Counted from the stretch's first letter, positions 31,875 through 42,061 are shown. The stretch is 64,000 nt of DNA from Vreelandella neptunia (GCF_034479615.1 NZ_CP140255.1:1240001-1304000), one strand, 5' to 3'. The notes: generated from the letters alone by a model not told the origin. Program-made: numbers and translations.

Positions 31875-33785
31875 ATGCGCGAGACAGTCACCAAAGGCTT
31901 GGCGCTCCTGCTGGGTGGGCTAATCCTGTATACCTCCGCCACTGGGCCGTTCGAGAGTTTGATTCAGCGGAGCATCTTTCTCGCGCTGGTCATTTTGCTA
32001 GGGCTTGCCGTTTACCCGTTAGGGCAAGGCAAACGCTGGCGCCCGCTGGGCATTGCTATTGATGCGGTGCTGGCAGCGGGAGTGGTTTATGCCTGTAGTT
32101 ATGTGGCACTTAACTACGAACAAATTCTGGTCGAACTCCCCTGGGCAACACCTCGTGATATGTTGCTGACCGGCGTACTGCTAGTGGCCATTCTGGAACT
32201 GTCACGCCGTGCCATCGGCGTGATCTTTCCACTGTTGGTGTTAGTGGGATTGGCCTATGCGTGGTTTGGAGCAGCCATTCCAGGGCCGCTCGGTCACCGT
32301 GGTTTTGATCTGTATTACATGACCGAAACCATCTACCTCGGCGATTTAGGCGTGTGGGGCATGCTGGTGGGTGTCGCCGCCACCACTATCGCTGCTTTCG
32401 TGTTGTTCGGCTGTTTGCTGCTGCACACGGGGGGCGGTAATACCTTTATGGATCTGGCGCTGCGTATTAGCGGCCGCTCGCCGGGCGGTGCTGCCAAAGT
32501 GGCCACGGTGGCCTCCGGGCTGTTTGGCATGGTCAGCGGCAGTGCCGTGGCTAATGTGGCCACCACTGGCAATTTTACCATTCCCATGATGAAGCGCTTG
32601 AACTACCCACGACCCTTCGCGGCTGGGGTAGAAGCGGTGGCCTCGACCGGCGGCCAAATCGCACCGCCGATCCTGGGCGCTGCGGCATTTATCATGGCGG
32701 AGATTCTAGGCGAAAGTTACCTGCGTATCGCCTTGGCGGCCTTGTTGCCAGCGATCCTTTTCTACCTCGGGGTGTTTGTCACTATTCACCTCGTCGCCAA
32801 GCGTCGCCAACTGCAGGTAGTGCCTGATGATGAGCTGCCAAGCTGGTCAGACGTGATACGCCCTGAACGAATTATTCCCATTCTGGCTGCATTAGGCGGG
32901 CTGTTTTACGGCGTGCTTAGTGGCCGTTCGATTCAAATGTCGGCGTTCTACGGCATCTTAATGACCGTGCTAACGTTCGTCCCTTTTGCGCTCATGGCCA
33001 AAATGCCCTTGCGCGATATCCTTGGCAAGCTGGTGGCAGGCTTAGTCGATGCAGGTAAAGGCATGGTGATTATCGGCGTGCTGCTGGCCGGGGCGCAGAT
33101 TCTGGTGGCGATGATTGGTATGACCGGCATCGGTGTGACCTTAGCCAGCTTGATTGTCACGGTGGGCGGTGAATCGCTGTTCCTGGTCGCCTTTATCGTT
33201 GGCGGCGTGTGTCTGATTTTGGGCATGGGGATTCCGACCACGGCAGCGTATGTTCTGGTGGCATCAGTGCTGGCGCCTGCGCTCACCACCATCGGTGTTG
33301 AGCCGCTGATTGCCCACCTATTCGTTTTCTACTTCGCGACGCTCTCTGTCATTACGCCGCCCGTATGTATTGCGGTGTTCGTGGCCTCAGGTATTGCCGA
33401 CACCAACTGGCTGCCTGCGGCGGTTGAATCAGTGCGCTTGGCGGCGGCTATCTATGTCATTCCCTTCCTGCTGCTGATCTACCCAGCCTTGGCAGGGTTT
33501 GGTTCTGCCCTGGAGATCGTTCTGGCCAGCTGCCAAGGGGTCGTGTTTGTGATGGCGTTTGCCGCACTGATGTCCCGGGTAGCCATGACGGGTAAGCGCG
33601 TGGTCGATGTCGTGGGTCTGATCGCGGTGATTGGACTTGCGCTGACACCCGGCTGGCTGACCACGCTGGCGGCGCTAGCCCTGATCATTGGGCTCTTTAT
33701 ACGCCGCCGCTTGCTGCTGAGAGACGAGCAGGAGCCTGTCGTGGGCGACCACCCCTCTCTTCAGGCCAAGGAGACCCAGCTATGA
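31875..33785 (+). CDS. TRAP transporter fused permease (4TM/12TM, DctQM)
   Basis: This 636-residue protein fuses the small (about 1-165) and large (about 170-600) TRAP permease subunits, the form used with TAXI binding proteins. Conserved segments include GSAVANVATTGNFTIPMMKR, AVASTGGQIAPPILGAAAF and the late GMGIPTTAAYVLVASVLAPA. Starts at 31860 (TTG), 31869 and 31875 are possible; 31875 is best spaced from tggagaag. It follows the binding-protein gene within 21 bases and its end overlaps the AtuA-type gene by 4 bases. Confidence 0.93.
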   Translation: MRETVTKGLALLLGGLILYTSATGPFESLIQRSIFLALVILLGLAVYPLGQGKRWRPLGIAIDAVLAAGVVYACSYVALNYEQILVELPWATPRDMLLTGVLLVAILELSRRAIGVIFPLLVLVGLAYAWFGAAIPGPLGHRGFDLYYMTETIYLGDLGVWGMLVGVAATTIAAFVLFGCLLLHTGGGNTFMDLALRISGRSPGGAAKVATVASGLFGMVSGSAVANVATTGNFTIPMMKRLNYPRPFAAGVEAVASTGGQIAPPILGAAAFIMAEILGESYLRIALAALLPAILFYLGVFVTIHLVAKRRQLQVVPDDELPSWSDVIRPERIIPILAALGGLFYGVLSGRSIQMSAFYGILMTVLTFVPFALMAKMPLRDILGKLVAGLVDAGKGMVIIGVLLAGAQILVAMIGMTGIGVTLASLIVTVGGESLFLVAFIVGGVCLILGMGIPTTAAYVLVASVLAPALTTIGVEPLIAHLFVFYFATLSVITPPVCIAVFVASGIADTNWLPAAVESVRLAAAIYVIPFLLLIYPALAGFGSALEIVLASCQGVVFVMAFAALMSRVAMTGKRVVDVVGLIAVIGLALTPGWLTTLAALALIIGLFIRRRLLLRDEQEPVVGDHPSLQAKETQL

Positions 33786-35188
33786 GCTTTTTATTAGGCA
33801 GCGGGGCGGGGTTTTCCGGTGACCGTACCGATGCGGCCGTGGCGGTGGTGGCAGAGTTAATCAAGCGACAGCAACCTTCCGCTTTAGTATTTGAAACCCT
33901 GGGCGAGCGGACATTAGCGGCAGCCCACCGCGCGATGCGTGATGACCCCGAAAGCGGGTTTGAACCGCTGTTGGACGAGCTGCTGGCGCCGGTGCTGCGC
34001 GACTGCCTGGATCACGACATTAAGATTTTAGGTAACTTTGGTGCGGCGAACCCCAGTGGTGCTTGTCAGGTAATTGCTGGCTTGGCGACACAGCTTGGGC
34101 GAACGGATGTATGCATTGCCCAGGTGCATGGTGACGATATCCGCCAGCAGCTACATAGCTTGGACTTACAGCGCTGGGAGGCCGAGCGGCTGGAGTTACC
34201 AGGCGATGACTCCCTGATCTCAGCCAATGTCTACCTGGGTGCCAAGGCGCTGGCTGAAGCGTTGGCCATGCAGGCGGATGTGGTGGTTACAGGCCGTGTT
34301 GCCGACCCGGCGCTGTTTTTAGCGCCGCTGATGCACCACTTCGATTGGCGTTGGGATGACTGGGATCGCCTGGCCTGCGGGATGATGGCGGGGCATTTGG
34401 CTGAGTGTGGCGCCCAGGTAAGCGGCGGCTACTTTGCCGATCCGGGTTTTAAAGACGTGCCCGGGCTCGCCACGGTGGGCTATCCGATTATTGAAGTGGA
34501 GCAGGATGGCAGCCTTATTATTTCCAAGCCTGCCAATACCGGCGGCTGTGTTACCGAGCAGACGGTGAAAGAACAGCTGCTTTACGAAGTGCATGACCCG
34601 GCGAATTATCTAACCCCGGATGTCACGGTGGATCTTTCCCACGCAGAGGTGCGTCAGTTGTCACCCAACCGCGTGGCGGTGACGGGAATTCGCGGCAAGC
34701 CTGCGCCCGAGCGACTCAAAACCACCGTGTGCTATGAAGGCGGCTGGCAGGGTGAGGCGGAAATCTCCTATGCCGGCCCGAACGCCTTGGCAAGGGCACA
34801 GCTTGCAGCCCAGGTCTTGCGTGAACGATTGGTGTTTCGAGCCCCTGCCGAGCTGCGTACCCGCTTGGATATCATTGGCCTGGCCAGCGTATTCGATAGC
34901 GATAGCGGTGAGCTGCAGCGTAGCGCTTCAGCCTCCGCCAGCGGCGATTATCGGCTGCGACTGGCGGCCGAGCACAGCGAGCGGCGCTGGGTAGCCCGTG
35001 CCACCCAAGAGCTATTGGCGCTTTATTGTGCCGGGCCCGCGGGTGGCGGCGGCGTGCGGCGTCAATTTCAAAGGCGAGTGTTTACCGCCTCTTATTTGGT
35101 AAAGCGTAGCGATATTCATCCCCATGCCAGTCTGTTTGAATCGTCGCCGCTCGGCGAACGCAGGAGTGAACGTTATGCTGCAAGCTGA
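33782..35188 (+). CDS. AtuA-family protein (DUF1446), acyclic terpene/acid catabolism type
   Basis: The 468-residue protein matches the AtuA family: SFLLGSGAGFSGDRTDAAVA, HDIKILGNFGAANPSGACQV, GRVADPALFLAPLMH and KPANTGGCVTEQTVKEQLLY. The family was named from Pseudomonas citronellol/geraniol catabolism, but its reaction is unclear and many members occur with transporters of carboxylic acids. Translational coupling to the TRAP permease (ATGA overlap) implies it acts on the imported compound. Confidence 0.85.
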   Translation: MSFLLGSGAGFSGDRTDAAVAVVAELIKRQQPSALVFETLGERTLAAAHRAMRDDPESGFEPLLDELLAPVLRDCLDHDIKILGNFGAANPSGACQVIAGLATQLGRTDVCIAQVHGDDIRQQLHSLDLQRWEAERLELPGDDSLISANVYLGAKALAEALAMQADVVVTGRVADPALFLAPLMHHFDWRWDDWDRLACGMMAGHLAECGAQVSGGYFADPGFKDVPGLATVGYPIIEVEQDGSLIISKPANTGGCVTEQTVKEQLLYEVHDPANYLTPDVTVDLSHAEVRQLSPNRVAVTGIRGKPAPERLKTTVCYEGGWQGEAEISYAGPNALARAQLAAQVLRERLVFRAPAELRTRLDIIGLASVFDSDSGELQRSASASASGDYRLRLAAEHSERRWVARATQELLALYCAGPAGGGGVRRQFQRRVFTASYLVKRSDIHPHASLFESSPLGERRSERYAAS

Positions 35189-35531
35189 ACCCACGCAAAC
35201 GGCGGTGCGCTCGGATACCTCAGTCGCTCTTCACCAACTCGCCCACGCCCGAGCAGGTGATAAGGGGGAACGCCTGAATGTGGCACTGTTTGCCTATGAC
35301 CCAGACCACTACACCACCTTACTGGAGCAGGTAACCGAGGAGCGGGTGCTGGCGCTGTTTGCTCACCGCGGTGCCAGCCGAGTGCGGCGCTACCCTTTGC
35401 CCAATTTGGCGGGCATGAACTTCGTGATTGATGACGTGCTGCAGGGTGGTGTTAATGGCGCGCTCAACTTGGACGGGCATGGCAAAACGCTATCGTTTTT
35501 GCTGTTAAGCATGGAGGTCGATGCGAGCTAG
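35175..35531 (+). CDS. AtuA-associated small ferredoxin-fold domain protein
   Basis: The 118-residue protein has VALHQLAHARAGDKGERLNV, then VRRYPLPNLAGMNFVIDDVL and GGVNGALNLDGHGKTLSFLL. This is the domain often fused to the C-terminus of AtuA. Here it is a separate gene whose ATG (35175, caggag upstream) overlaps the AtuA-type gene by 14 bases, so both chains are probably made together as a complex. Confidence 0.85.
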   Translation: MLQAEPTQTAVRSDTSVALHQLAHARAGDKGERLNVALFAYDPDHYTTLLEQVTEERVLALFAHRGASRVRRYPLPNLAGMNFVIDDVLQGGVNGALNLDGHGKTLSFLLLSMEVDAS

Positions 35532-35567
35532 ACGGTTCAGGTCGAACCCACTAAGCCCACCATTTTT

Positions 35568-36220
35568 TGTGGGAGGCCACTTCAGCGGGCGAACGGGGGA
35601 GCAGGCAGAAAGCTTGAAGGGTCGTGAGCTAAAGCTCCCTCCCACGAGAGGCACTCTCAGGCTGGAAGCATATTGTGGGAGGCCGCTTCCCACAAGGGGC
35701 GCTCTCAGGCTGGAAGCATATTGTGGGAGGCCGCTTTAGCGGGCGAACGGGGGAGCAGGCAGAAAGCTTGAAGGGTCGCGAGCTAAAGCTCTCTCCCACA
35801 AGGGGCGCTCTCCGGCTGGAAGCATATTGTGGGAGGCCGCTTCAGCGGGCGAACGGGGGAGCAGGCAGAAAGCTTGAAGGGTCGTGAGCTAAAGCTACCT
35901 CCCACGAGAGGTACTCTCAAGCTGGAAGCATGTTGTGGGAGGCCGCTTTAGCGGGCGAAGAGGGGGTAGGCAGAAAGCTTGAAGGGGAGCGAGCTAAAGC
36001 TCCCTCCCACAAGGGGCGCTCTCAGGCTGGAAGCATATTGTGGGAGGCCGCTTCAGCGGGCGAAGAGGGGGTAGGCAGAAAGCTTGAAGGGTCGCGAGCT
36101 AAAGCTACCTCCCACAAGGGGCGCCAGCAGGCTGGAAGCATGTTGTGGGAGGCCGCTTTAGCGGGCGAAGAGGGGGTAGGCAGAAAGCTTGAAGGGGCGC
36201 GAGCTAAAGCTCCCTCCCAC
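35568..36220. repeat. REP array B: six full units and one truncated unit of about 105 bp
   Basis: The landmark tgtgggaggcc recurs at 35568, 35674, 35722, 35828, 35934, 36039 and 36144; the period is 105-106 bp except one 48-bp truncated unit. Each unit pairs gtgggaggccgctttagcgg with the inverted gagctaaagctccctcccac. Spacers (gcaggcagaaagcttgaagg, ctctcaggctggaagcat) differ from array A. Confidence 0.95.
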
Positions 36221-36325
36221 AGGTCAACTTTCAGCTTGGCAGCAATAACTCTATATCGAATGACGAAGAGTCATTAACATAACGCTCGCTAAGTCGTCGT
36301 TAAAGAGCCGTTCAGGAGCAGCCCC

Positions 36326-37549
36326 ATGACCGTTGCAACGCTAGGTGCCCAGCGCTTCAAAGTGCTGATGGCGGGCGTTTTTAGCCAAATATTATGTGTT
36401 GGCATCGCGCGCTTTGCCTATACCCCATTGCTACCGGTGATGCAGCAGCAGACCTGGATGGGAGACGCCGATGGCGGCTGGCTGGCCGCGGTTAACTACG
36501 CGGGCTATATGCTGGGGGCAGTGCTGGCCGCCTCTATTCGCAGTATTTATATTAAAGACACGCTATTTCGCTGTGGTTTAATCCTGGCGGTAATCACGAC
36601 GGCGGGTATGGCGCTTACCGATCACTTCTGGGTTTGGGCAGGGTTGCGCTTTCTGGCGGGTCTTTCAAGCAGCGCTGCAATGCTATTAGCGTCAGGGCTG
36701 ATTCTTCACTGGTTAATCCAACATCGCCAGCGCGGCGAGCTGGGAATTCATTTTGCCGGTTTGGGGCTAGGCATGATTGTCGCGGCGGTGGCTGTTGAGA
36801 TGATGCTCCAGTTTTCCTTTAGCTGGCAGACCCAATGGTGGGGCTTTAGCCTGCTGGGTGCCGTGCTGCTGGTGCCTGCCTGGCGCTGGCTGCCGCGGCC
36901 GGAAAGGCCGCTAGCGGGGGCTCACGTGGCAAGTAGCCGAACCGCTATGCCGCCAACACGAACTTTTATGCGCTGGATGCTCGCCGCCTACTTCTGCGCC
37001 GGTTACGGCTATGTCATCAGCGCTACCTTCTTAGTTGCCATCGTTGAGCGTGAGCCGTTGCTGGCTGGGATGGGCAACTGGACGTTCGCCCTGGCCGGTT
37101 TAGCCGCTGCGCCTGCCGTCATGCTATGGGATTTAGTCGCCCGTCGAGTGGGCTATTTAATGGCACTGATGATCGCTATGAGCATTCAAGTTATTGGTAT
37201 TGTGCTCCCAGCCATTACCGCGAATGCAGCGGTGGTGCTGCTAAGCGCCGTACTCTATGGCGGCACCTTCCTTGGCTGTGTCAGCTTAGTGCTGACAATG
37301 GCGGGCAGGCTCTATCCCGCCAGCCCTGCTCGATTAATGGGGCAGATGACGCTGGCATACGGCGCCGCCCAGATATGCGCCCCGGCGTTAACCGGTATGT
37401 TAGCTGAAGCCTCTGGCCATTATGGCGTTGGACTATGGCTGGCGGGCGGTTTTGTTACGCTTGGCGTCGTGCTGCTGGCCTGTTTGCGCCGGGTAGATCA
37501 AACCGCCCAGCGCTTGGATGCCGCAGCCAAAGCCTCGGTGTACGCCTAG
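36326..37549 (+). CDS. YbfB/YjiJ-family MFS transporter
   Basis: The 407-residue protein with 12 predicted membrane helices matches the YbfB/YjiJ branch of the major facilitator superfamily: CVGIARFAYTPLLPVMQQQT and WLAAVNYAGYMLGAVLAAS near the start, and a 4-helix repeat in the second half. Substrate unknown. The ATG has ttcaggagcagccc upstream. Stands alone between array B and the NSS transporter. Confidence 0.87.
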   Translation: MTVATLGAQRFKVLMAGVFSQILCVGIARFAYTPLLPVMQQQTWMGDADGGWLAAVNYAGYMLGAVLAASIRSIYIKDTLFRCGLILAVITTAGMALTDHFWVWAGLRFLAGLSSSAAMLLASGLILHWLIQHRQRGELGIHFAGLGLGMIVAAVAVEMMLQFSFSWQTQWWGFSLLGAVLLVPAWRWLPRPERPLAGAHVASSRTAMPPTRTFMRWMLAAYFCAGYGYVISATFLVAIVEREPLLAGMGNWTFALAGLAAAPAVMLWDLVARRVGYLMALMIAMSIQVIGIVLPAITANAAVVLLSAVLYGGTFLGCVSLVLTMAGRLYPASPARLMGQMTLAYGAAQICAPALTGMLAEASGHYGVGLWLAGGFVTLGVVLLACLRRVDQTAQRLDAAAKASVYA

Positions 37550-37624
37550 GGGCCGGGGCCTGGTGGGCTTTGCCCGCAAAATCCTCTAGGATAGGCGGCT
37601 TTTTTAGACAGGATAACTGCGCAA

Positions 37625-39088
37625 ATGACCACTTCTGGGCAACCTCGTACCCAGTGGCTAGGCCGCTGGGGATTTATGTTGGCAGCCACCGGTTCTGCGG
37701 TAGGGCTGGGCAATATCTGGAAATTCCCCTATATGACGGGGGAGTACGGCGGCGGTGCCTTCGTGCTGGTTTATCTGCTGTGTATCCTGGCTGTGGGTGT
37801 ACCGGTCATGATGGCCGAAATCGCCTTTGGGCGGCGTGGCCGCGGTAGTCCAATTGATGCCGTACGCCGGGTAGTGAACGAGTCTGGGCGTTCATCGGCG
37901 TGGTCGCTGTTTGGTTGGATGTCGATGCTATGCGGCTTTATGATCCTATCATTTTATGTCGTGGTGGCGGGCTGGTCGTTCTCGTATCTCTGGAAAATGC
38001 TCACCGGCGGTTTGAGCGGCGGCACCGTTGAGGAACTGGCGGCCGTGTTTGGCGCTAATAATGCCAACCCCTGGAATCTAGGTTTCTGGAGCACGCTGGT
38101 AACGCTGGCGACCATGGTCATTGTTGGTAAAGGTGTACAGGAGGGGATTGAGAAAAACGTCCGCTGGATGATGCCCGGCCTGGTGATCATGCTACTGGTA
38201 CTGATTGTGTTTGGCGCATTCTCCGGCGGCTTTAGCGATGCCTTTGCGTTTCTGTTCTCGTTTAACACCGGCAGTCTATCCAGCGAGGGGATGCTGGCGG
38301 CGTTGGGACATGCGTTCTTTACGCTTTCGTTGGCTGCTGGCGCGATCATGACCTACGGCAGTTATCTGCCCAAAGACACCTCGATTGCCCGTACAACGCT
38401 CGGCGTTGCCTTGGCGGATACGGTGGTTGCGCTGATGGCGGGGCTGGCCATTTTCCCGGTTATTTTTGCCAATGGCATGGATCCTGGAGAGGGCCCGGGG
38501 CTGATCTTTATGAGCCTGCCCATTGCGTTTCAAGCGATGCCGCTAGGTACTCTGTTTGGCATTCTTTTCTTTATCATGCTCTCTATGGCCGCGCTCACCT
38601 CTTCGATATCCATGGTCGAAGCGACGATATCGTGGCTATGCGATAGCAAAGGCTTCTCGCGGCGTTCGGCGGCGTGGAGCACGGGCATTGTGCTGTGGTT
38701 GATCAGCACGGCGGCGATGCTCTCGTTTAATGTCGGCGCCGATTGGACGCTGGCGGGTAAGACGTTCTTTGACTGGCTAGACTACCTGACGTCACGCTGG
38801 CTGATGCCGCTGGGTGGCCTGGGCACGGTCGTGATGGCGGGCTTTGTGCTCAACATCAATATCATGCGCGATGAGCTTGGCCTTAACCCGCGCCTTTATG
38901 CGCTATGGCTGCTGATGGCTCGCTATGTCAGTCCGCTCGGTATTCTGGTGATTTTTGCCAACGTGCTAGGGCTTTATAGCGTGACGTTTTCAGTGCACTG
39001 GCCGTGGCTCTTGGCGATTCTGATCGCCATGGTGGTGCTGGGCGAAACGTTAAGCCCGCGGCTGCGCCAAGCGCTGAAAACAGCGTAA
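37625..39088 (+). CDS. Sodium-dependent transporter, NSS/SNF family
   Basis: The 487-residue membrane protein starts with the NSS hallmark: LGRWGFMLAATGSAVGLGNIWK then FPYMTGEYGGGAFVLVYL. It has about 11-12 helices and the unwound TM1 region that binds Na+ and substrate. NSS members move amino acids or related amines with sodium, fitting a salt-adapted cell; the substrate is not predictable here. RBS aggat lies 12 bases before the ATG. Confidence 0.93.
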   Translation: MTTSGQPRTQWLGRWGFMLAATGSAVGLGNIWKFPYMTGEYGGGAFVLVYLLCILAVGVPVMMAEIAFGRRGRGSPIDAVRRVVNESGRSSAWSLFGWMSMLCGFMILSFYVVVAGWSFSYLWKMLTGGLSGGTVEELAAVFGANNANPWNLGFWSTLVTLATMVIVGKGVQEGIEKNVRWMMPGLVIMLLVLIVFGAFSGGFSDAFAFLFSFNTGSLSSEGMLAALGHAFFTLSLAAGAIMTYGSYLPKDTSIARTTLGVALADTVVALMAGLAIFPVIFANGMDPGEGPGLIFMSLPIAFQAMPLGTLFGILFFIMLSMAALTSSISMVEATISWLCDSKGFSRRSAAWSTGIVLWLISTAAMLSFNVGADWTLAGKTFFDWLDYLTSRWLMPLGGLGTVVMAGFVLNINIMRDELGLNPRLYALWLLMARYVSPLGILVIFANVLGLYSVTFSVHWPWLLAILIAMVVLGETLSPRLRQALKTA

Positions 39089-39092
39089 TACG

Positions 39093-40202
39093 CTACGGCA
39101 CTTGCCCCGAAAACAAACGCTGCTGCTGAGCTTTGACCTCATCGCTGCGCAGCGGCGTTTGGCAGGTTGCAAACACCTCTGTTAAGAACCGCTTGCGTGA
39201 GCCTTTGTAGGTGCCGCTCAGTAGCGTCGCCTGGGTAAGTGCATTAAGCAGTCCTTTACGTGACTCACCCGTAAGTTGCGCATAGTCCTGTAGCGCGGCT
39301 GGCCAATCAACGTCTATCGCCTGTGGTTTATCAGGCAGGCTATTCAGCAGGCGAGCCAACAGCAGCACCAGGTTGGGGTGGGGGTGTTGGTTGCGCATAA
39401 TAAGCTCGCCAACGCCCTGGACCACTAGGCGTCGGGTGTGTTCATCGCTGTTCGTTAGCGTTTCCATCAAGTGCTTAACCAGGGCGGGGCCACGGGCCTG
39501 TAAATAAGCTTCTTGAATAATGCGTGCGGCAATCCAGGCGTTCCATACGGCGTATAGCGGCCCGGTTAATACGGGCAGAAAACCGCGCAGCGTCAGTCGT
39601 CCCAATAGCCGACGCAGCAGTAAACGCAGCAGAAAGCTGCTTAAGCTGATTTTTAAGCGATAAAGCAGCGCTTTAAGCGTGAGCTTCCAACCATGCAGGT
39701 AGGCGTGGGGATCGACGCCATAAATAAGGCTACCCGGGCTGGGATACTCCAACGCCGACCGGGAAACACCGTGAACAGTCAGCTGAATATCGGGCTCCAA
39801 CGTTTCCGTTTGCCCATAACGTAGACCTGCCAAGCGGGTAATATTCGCTACGCCGCGCAGCGCGTTCCAGTATAAAAAGCCGATCTCCAGTGCGGTTACA
39901 ACGCCTGCTACGGCCAGATAGCCAGCCCAGTAGGGAAGTTGCTCCCTTAAATTCATGTTCTCCCAGTGGCCGGTGGCAAATTCCCGCATCCACCATTCGG
40001 CGCTGCCAATCAGGGTGCCGGAAATCAGGCCCGCGAGCGCTGCCCAGGCGATGATCCAGCGCCGTGCTCGCTTCAAGGCATGTGGGTCGGGAGAATCAAG
40101 TGCCGGGTGGCGGCGTAAATAGCGCTGTACATAGCGGCTAGCCCAACGCTGCGCTAAGCCAGGGGCTGGGGCGTACTCTTTATCTGGCCGAGTCAGAGAC
40201 AT
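39093..40202 (-). CDS. Uncharacterised membrane protein
   Basis: The 369-residue protein has an N-terminal basic stretch (RYVQRYLRRHPALDSPD), two hydrophobic helices (about 52-72 and 93-113), a central amphipathic and basic region with Leu/Arg-rich helices (LLRLLLRRLLGRLTLRG) and a helical C-terminus. It may be related to the LBF_2804 family, a weak recollection. Function unknown. It converges with the NSS gene (4-base gap) and precedes no obvious partner. Confidence 0.55.
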   Translation of the reverse strand: MSLTRPDKEYAPAPGLAQRWASRYVQRYLRRHPALDSPDPHALKRARRWIIAWAALAGLISGTLIGSAEWWMREFATGHWENMNLREQLPYWAGYLAVAGVVTALEIGFLYWNALRGVANITRLAGLRYGQTETLEPDIQLTVHGVSRSALEYPSPGSLIYGVDPHAYLHGWKLTLKALLYRLKISLSSFLLRLLLRRLLGRLTLRGFLPVLTGPLYAVWNAWIAARIIQEAYLQARGPALVKHLMETLTNSDEHTRRLVVQGVGELIMRNQHPHPNLVLLLARLLNSLPDKPQAIDVDWPAALQDYAQLTGESRKGLLNALTQATLLSGTYKGSRKRFLTEVFATCQTPLRSDEVKAQQQRLFSGQVP

Positions 40203-40259
40203 GAAAAAAGCGCTTCCTGCGTTGGCGTCCGTTAAATCCGATAAACGCTAGGGTAACGG

Positions 40260-41561
40260 TTACGTACGCGAACTACACGCATCGATAGCGCCTGGGTGAG
40301 TGCCCACTTTCATTAGTTCGTCCCAGCGTGTGGTAAAGCGATTAGAGCGATGGGCGCAGCGTAACTGCCAGGCGGCTGGTGCATTCGTCATGCCAAAGCT
40401 GATTGTGCCTTGCCCCATGCGCTGGTTGATCTGATCAATGGTGGCCATCAAAAACGGGTGGCGATCGCGGGCAGGTTGATGCAGTAACGACATTTGGTAC
40501 TGTTCGGCATCTACTAAATCCAGCAGCATTACGCCGGCCTTCATAAATTGGTAGCGGGGGCGATGAATCCGCTCAAGACCTTGGCGGACGGCATCAAGGA
40601 TCACCCGGGTATCGTCGCTGGGTGAGGGCAGGGCGATCAGCTCCTGCGGGAAGTATTGCAACTGATCGCGACGATGACGGTTAGTGTTGAGAAATACCAT
40701 CACCGCACGGGCTAAACTGCGCTGCTCGCGAAGTTTTTCAGCGCTGCGCTGCGCGTGACGGCGCAGCGCGTTATGCACCTCTGCAAACACACCGGTCGGT
40801 TGTCCGAAAGAGCGAGATGTCATAATGCGCTCGCGGGGCTTATCTAACGCGTTCATCTCCAAACAGGGTACGCCGCGTAGCTCTAGCGCGGTGCGTGCTA
40901 GCACCACCGAGAAGCGCTTGCGGAGCTGTTTTTCATTGCTTTCGCGCAAGTCCCAGGCGGTATTAACACCGCCAATGGCCAAACGCTCGGCAAGCCGGTG
41001 GCCGACGCCCCATACACTGCCCACCGGCGTCCGTTTGAGCAACGCCTCCGTAGTGTGATCCTGCCCATTAAGCAAGCAAACGCCTTGGTAGTGAGGGGCT
41101 TGCTTGGCAAGGTGATTGGCCAGTTTGGCGAGCGTATGGGTGGGGGCCAGCCCAATACAGACCGGTAACCCCAAATAGCGGCGGATACGCTGGCGTAATT
41201 CCCGCCCCAGCCCCTCACACTGCTCTGTGGTTAACCCTTCCAGATAGACGAACATCTCATCTATCGAGTAGGGCGCAACCTCTGGACAGGCATCGCGTAG
41301 CAGTTGAGTCAGCCGCCCCGACATATCGCCGTAGAGCTCATAGTTAGACGACAGAAGATGGATCTCGCCGCGCCGGCGCAGCCCTTCAAGCTTGAAGGCG
41401 GGTGTGCCCATGGGGATATCCAGCGCTTTCAACTCCGCTGAGCGGGCGATCACGCAGCCGTCGTTGTTTGACATCACCCCCACAGGTCTACCTTCCAGCT
41501 TGGGCTGAAAAACCCGCTCGCAGCTGACATAGAAGTTGTTGGCATCGACGAGACCGATCAT
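40260..41561 (-). CDS. umuC: DNA polymerase V catalytic subunit UmuC
   Basis: The 433-residue Y-family polymerase performs translesion synthesis with UmuD'. Present are the catalytic carboxylates in LVDANNFYVSCERVF and the Asp-Glu in YSIDEMFVYLEGL, the NNDGCVIARS loop, and the little-finger region ILDAVRQGLERIHRPRYQFM. Length matches E. coli UmuC (422). The ATG at 41561 has gagagg upstream. It follows umuD by 31 bases and shares its LexA-controlled promoter. Confidence 0.95.
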   Translation of the reverse strand: MIGLVDANNFYVSCERVFQPKLEGRPVGVMSNNDGCVIARSAELKALDIPMGTPAFKLEGLRRRGEIHLLSSNYELYGDMSGRLTQLLRDACPEVAPYSIDEMFVYLEGLTTEQCEGLGRELRQRIRRYLGLPVCIGLAPTHTLAKLANHLAKQAPHYQGVCLLNGQDHTTEALLKRTPVGSVWGVGHRLAERLAIGGVNTAWDLRESNEKQLRKRFSVVLARTALELRGVPCLEMNALDKPRERIMTSRSFGQPTGVFAEVHNALRRHAQRSAEKLREQRSLARAVMVFLNTNRHRRDQLQYFPQELIALPSPSDDTRVILDAVRQGLERIHRPRYQFMKAGVMLLDLVDAEQYQMSLLHQPARDRHPFLMATIDQINQRMGQGTISFGMTNAPAAWQLRCAHRSNRFTTRWDELMKVGTHPGAIDACSSRT

Positions 41562-41592
41562 CGCCACCTCTCAATCAACGTAAGTAGCTTGT

Positions 41593-42036
41593 TCAACGTA
41601 AGTACTCATGCACCACCGCGCGCACCACGCCCCAAAGCTGGCAGTCGCTGCTTTCAAGGGGCAGCGGCGGGTAGTTTGGGTGGCTCGAACAGAGGTGCGG
41701 TGTGCCCCGGTAAAGCGCGTAGCGTTTAACCAACGCCTCGCCCTCCAGCATAGCGACCAAAATATGCCCCAGGCGCGGCTCAATACTGCGGTCAACAATC
41801 AGCAGGTCGCCTTCAAAAATCCCCCAGCCCTCCATGCTGTCGCCGGTGGCGGTGACATAAAACGTTGCGGTGGGATTTTTAACCAGGCGTGTATTGAGAT
41901 CCAGCGTGCATGGCTCGTAATCCTGAGCAGGCGAAGGAAAGCCGCTAAAACCAGCGCGGCCCATAAAGGTTAAATAAGGCAACGGCTGAGAGCTTAACGG
42001 CAAGGCTGGCGTAAAGTGAGCTGACTGGCCCGGCAT
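41593..42036 (-). CDS. umuD: UmuD, self-cleaving polymerase V accessory protein
   Basis: The 147-residue S24 peptidase has Ser67 in TGDSMEGWGI and Lys104 in ALVKRYAL, the Ser-Lys dyad used for RecA-assisted self-cleavage. The cleavage site would be Ala28-Gly29 (GRAGFSGF). ATG codons at 42045 and 42036 are in frame; the second is better spaced from cagga. A LexA box lies 26 bases before it. Confidence 0.94.
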   Translation of the reverse strand: MPGQSAHFTPALPLSSQPLPYLTFMGRAGFSGFPSPAQDYEPCTLDLNTRLVKNPTATFYVTATGDSMEGWGIFEGDLLIVDRSIEPRLGHILVAMLEGEALVKRYALYRGTPHLCSSHPNYPPLPLESSDCQLWGVVRAVVHEYLR

Positions 42037-42061
42037 CGTCGGCATCCTGATTCTTGGTGTA

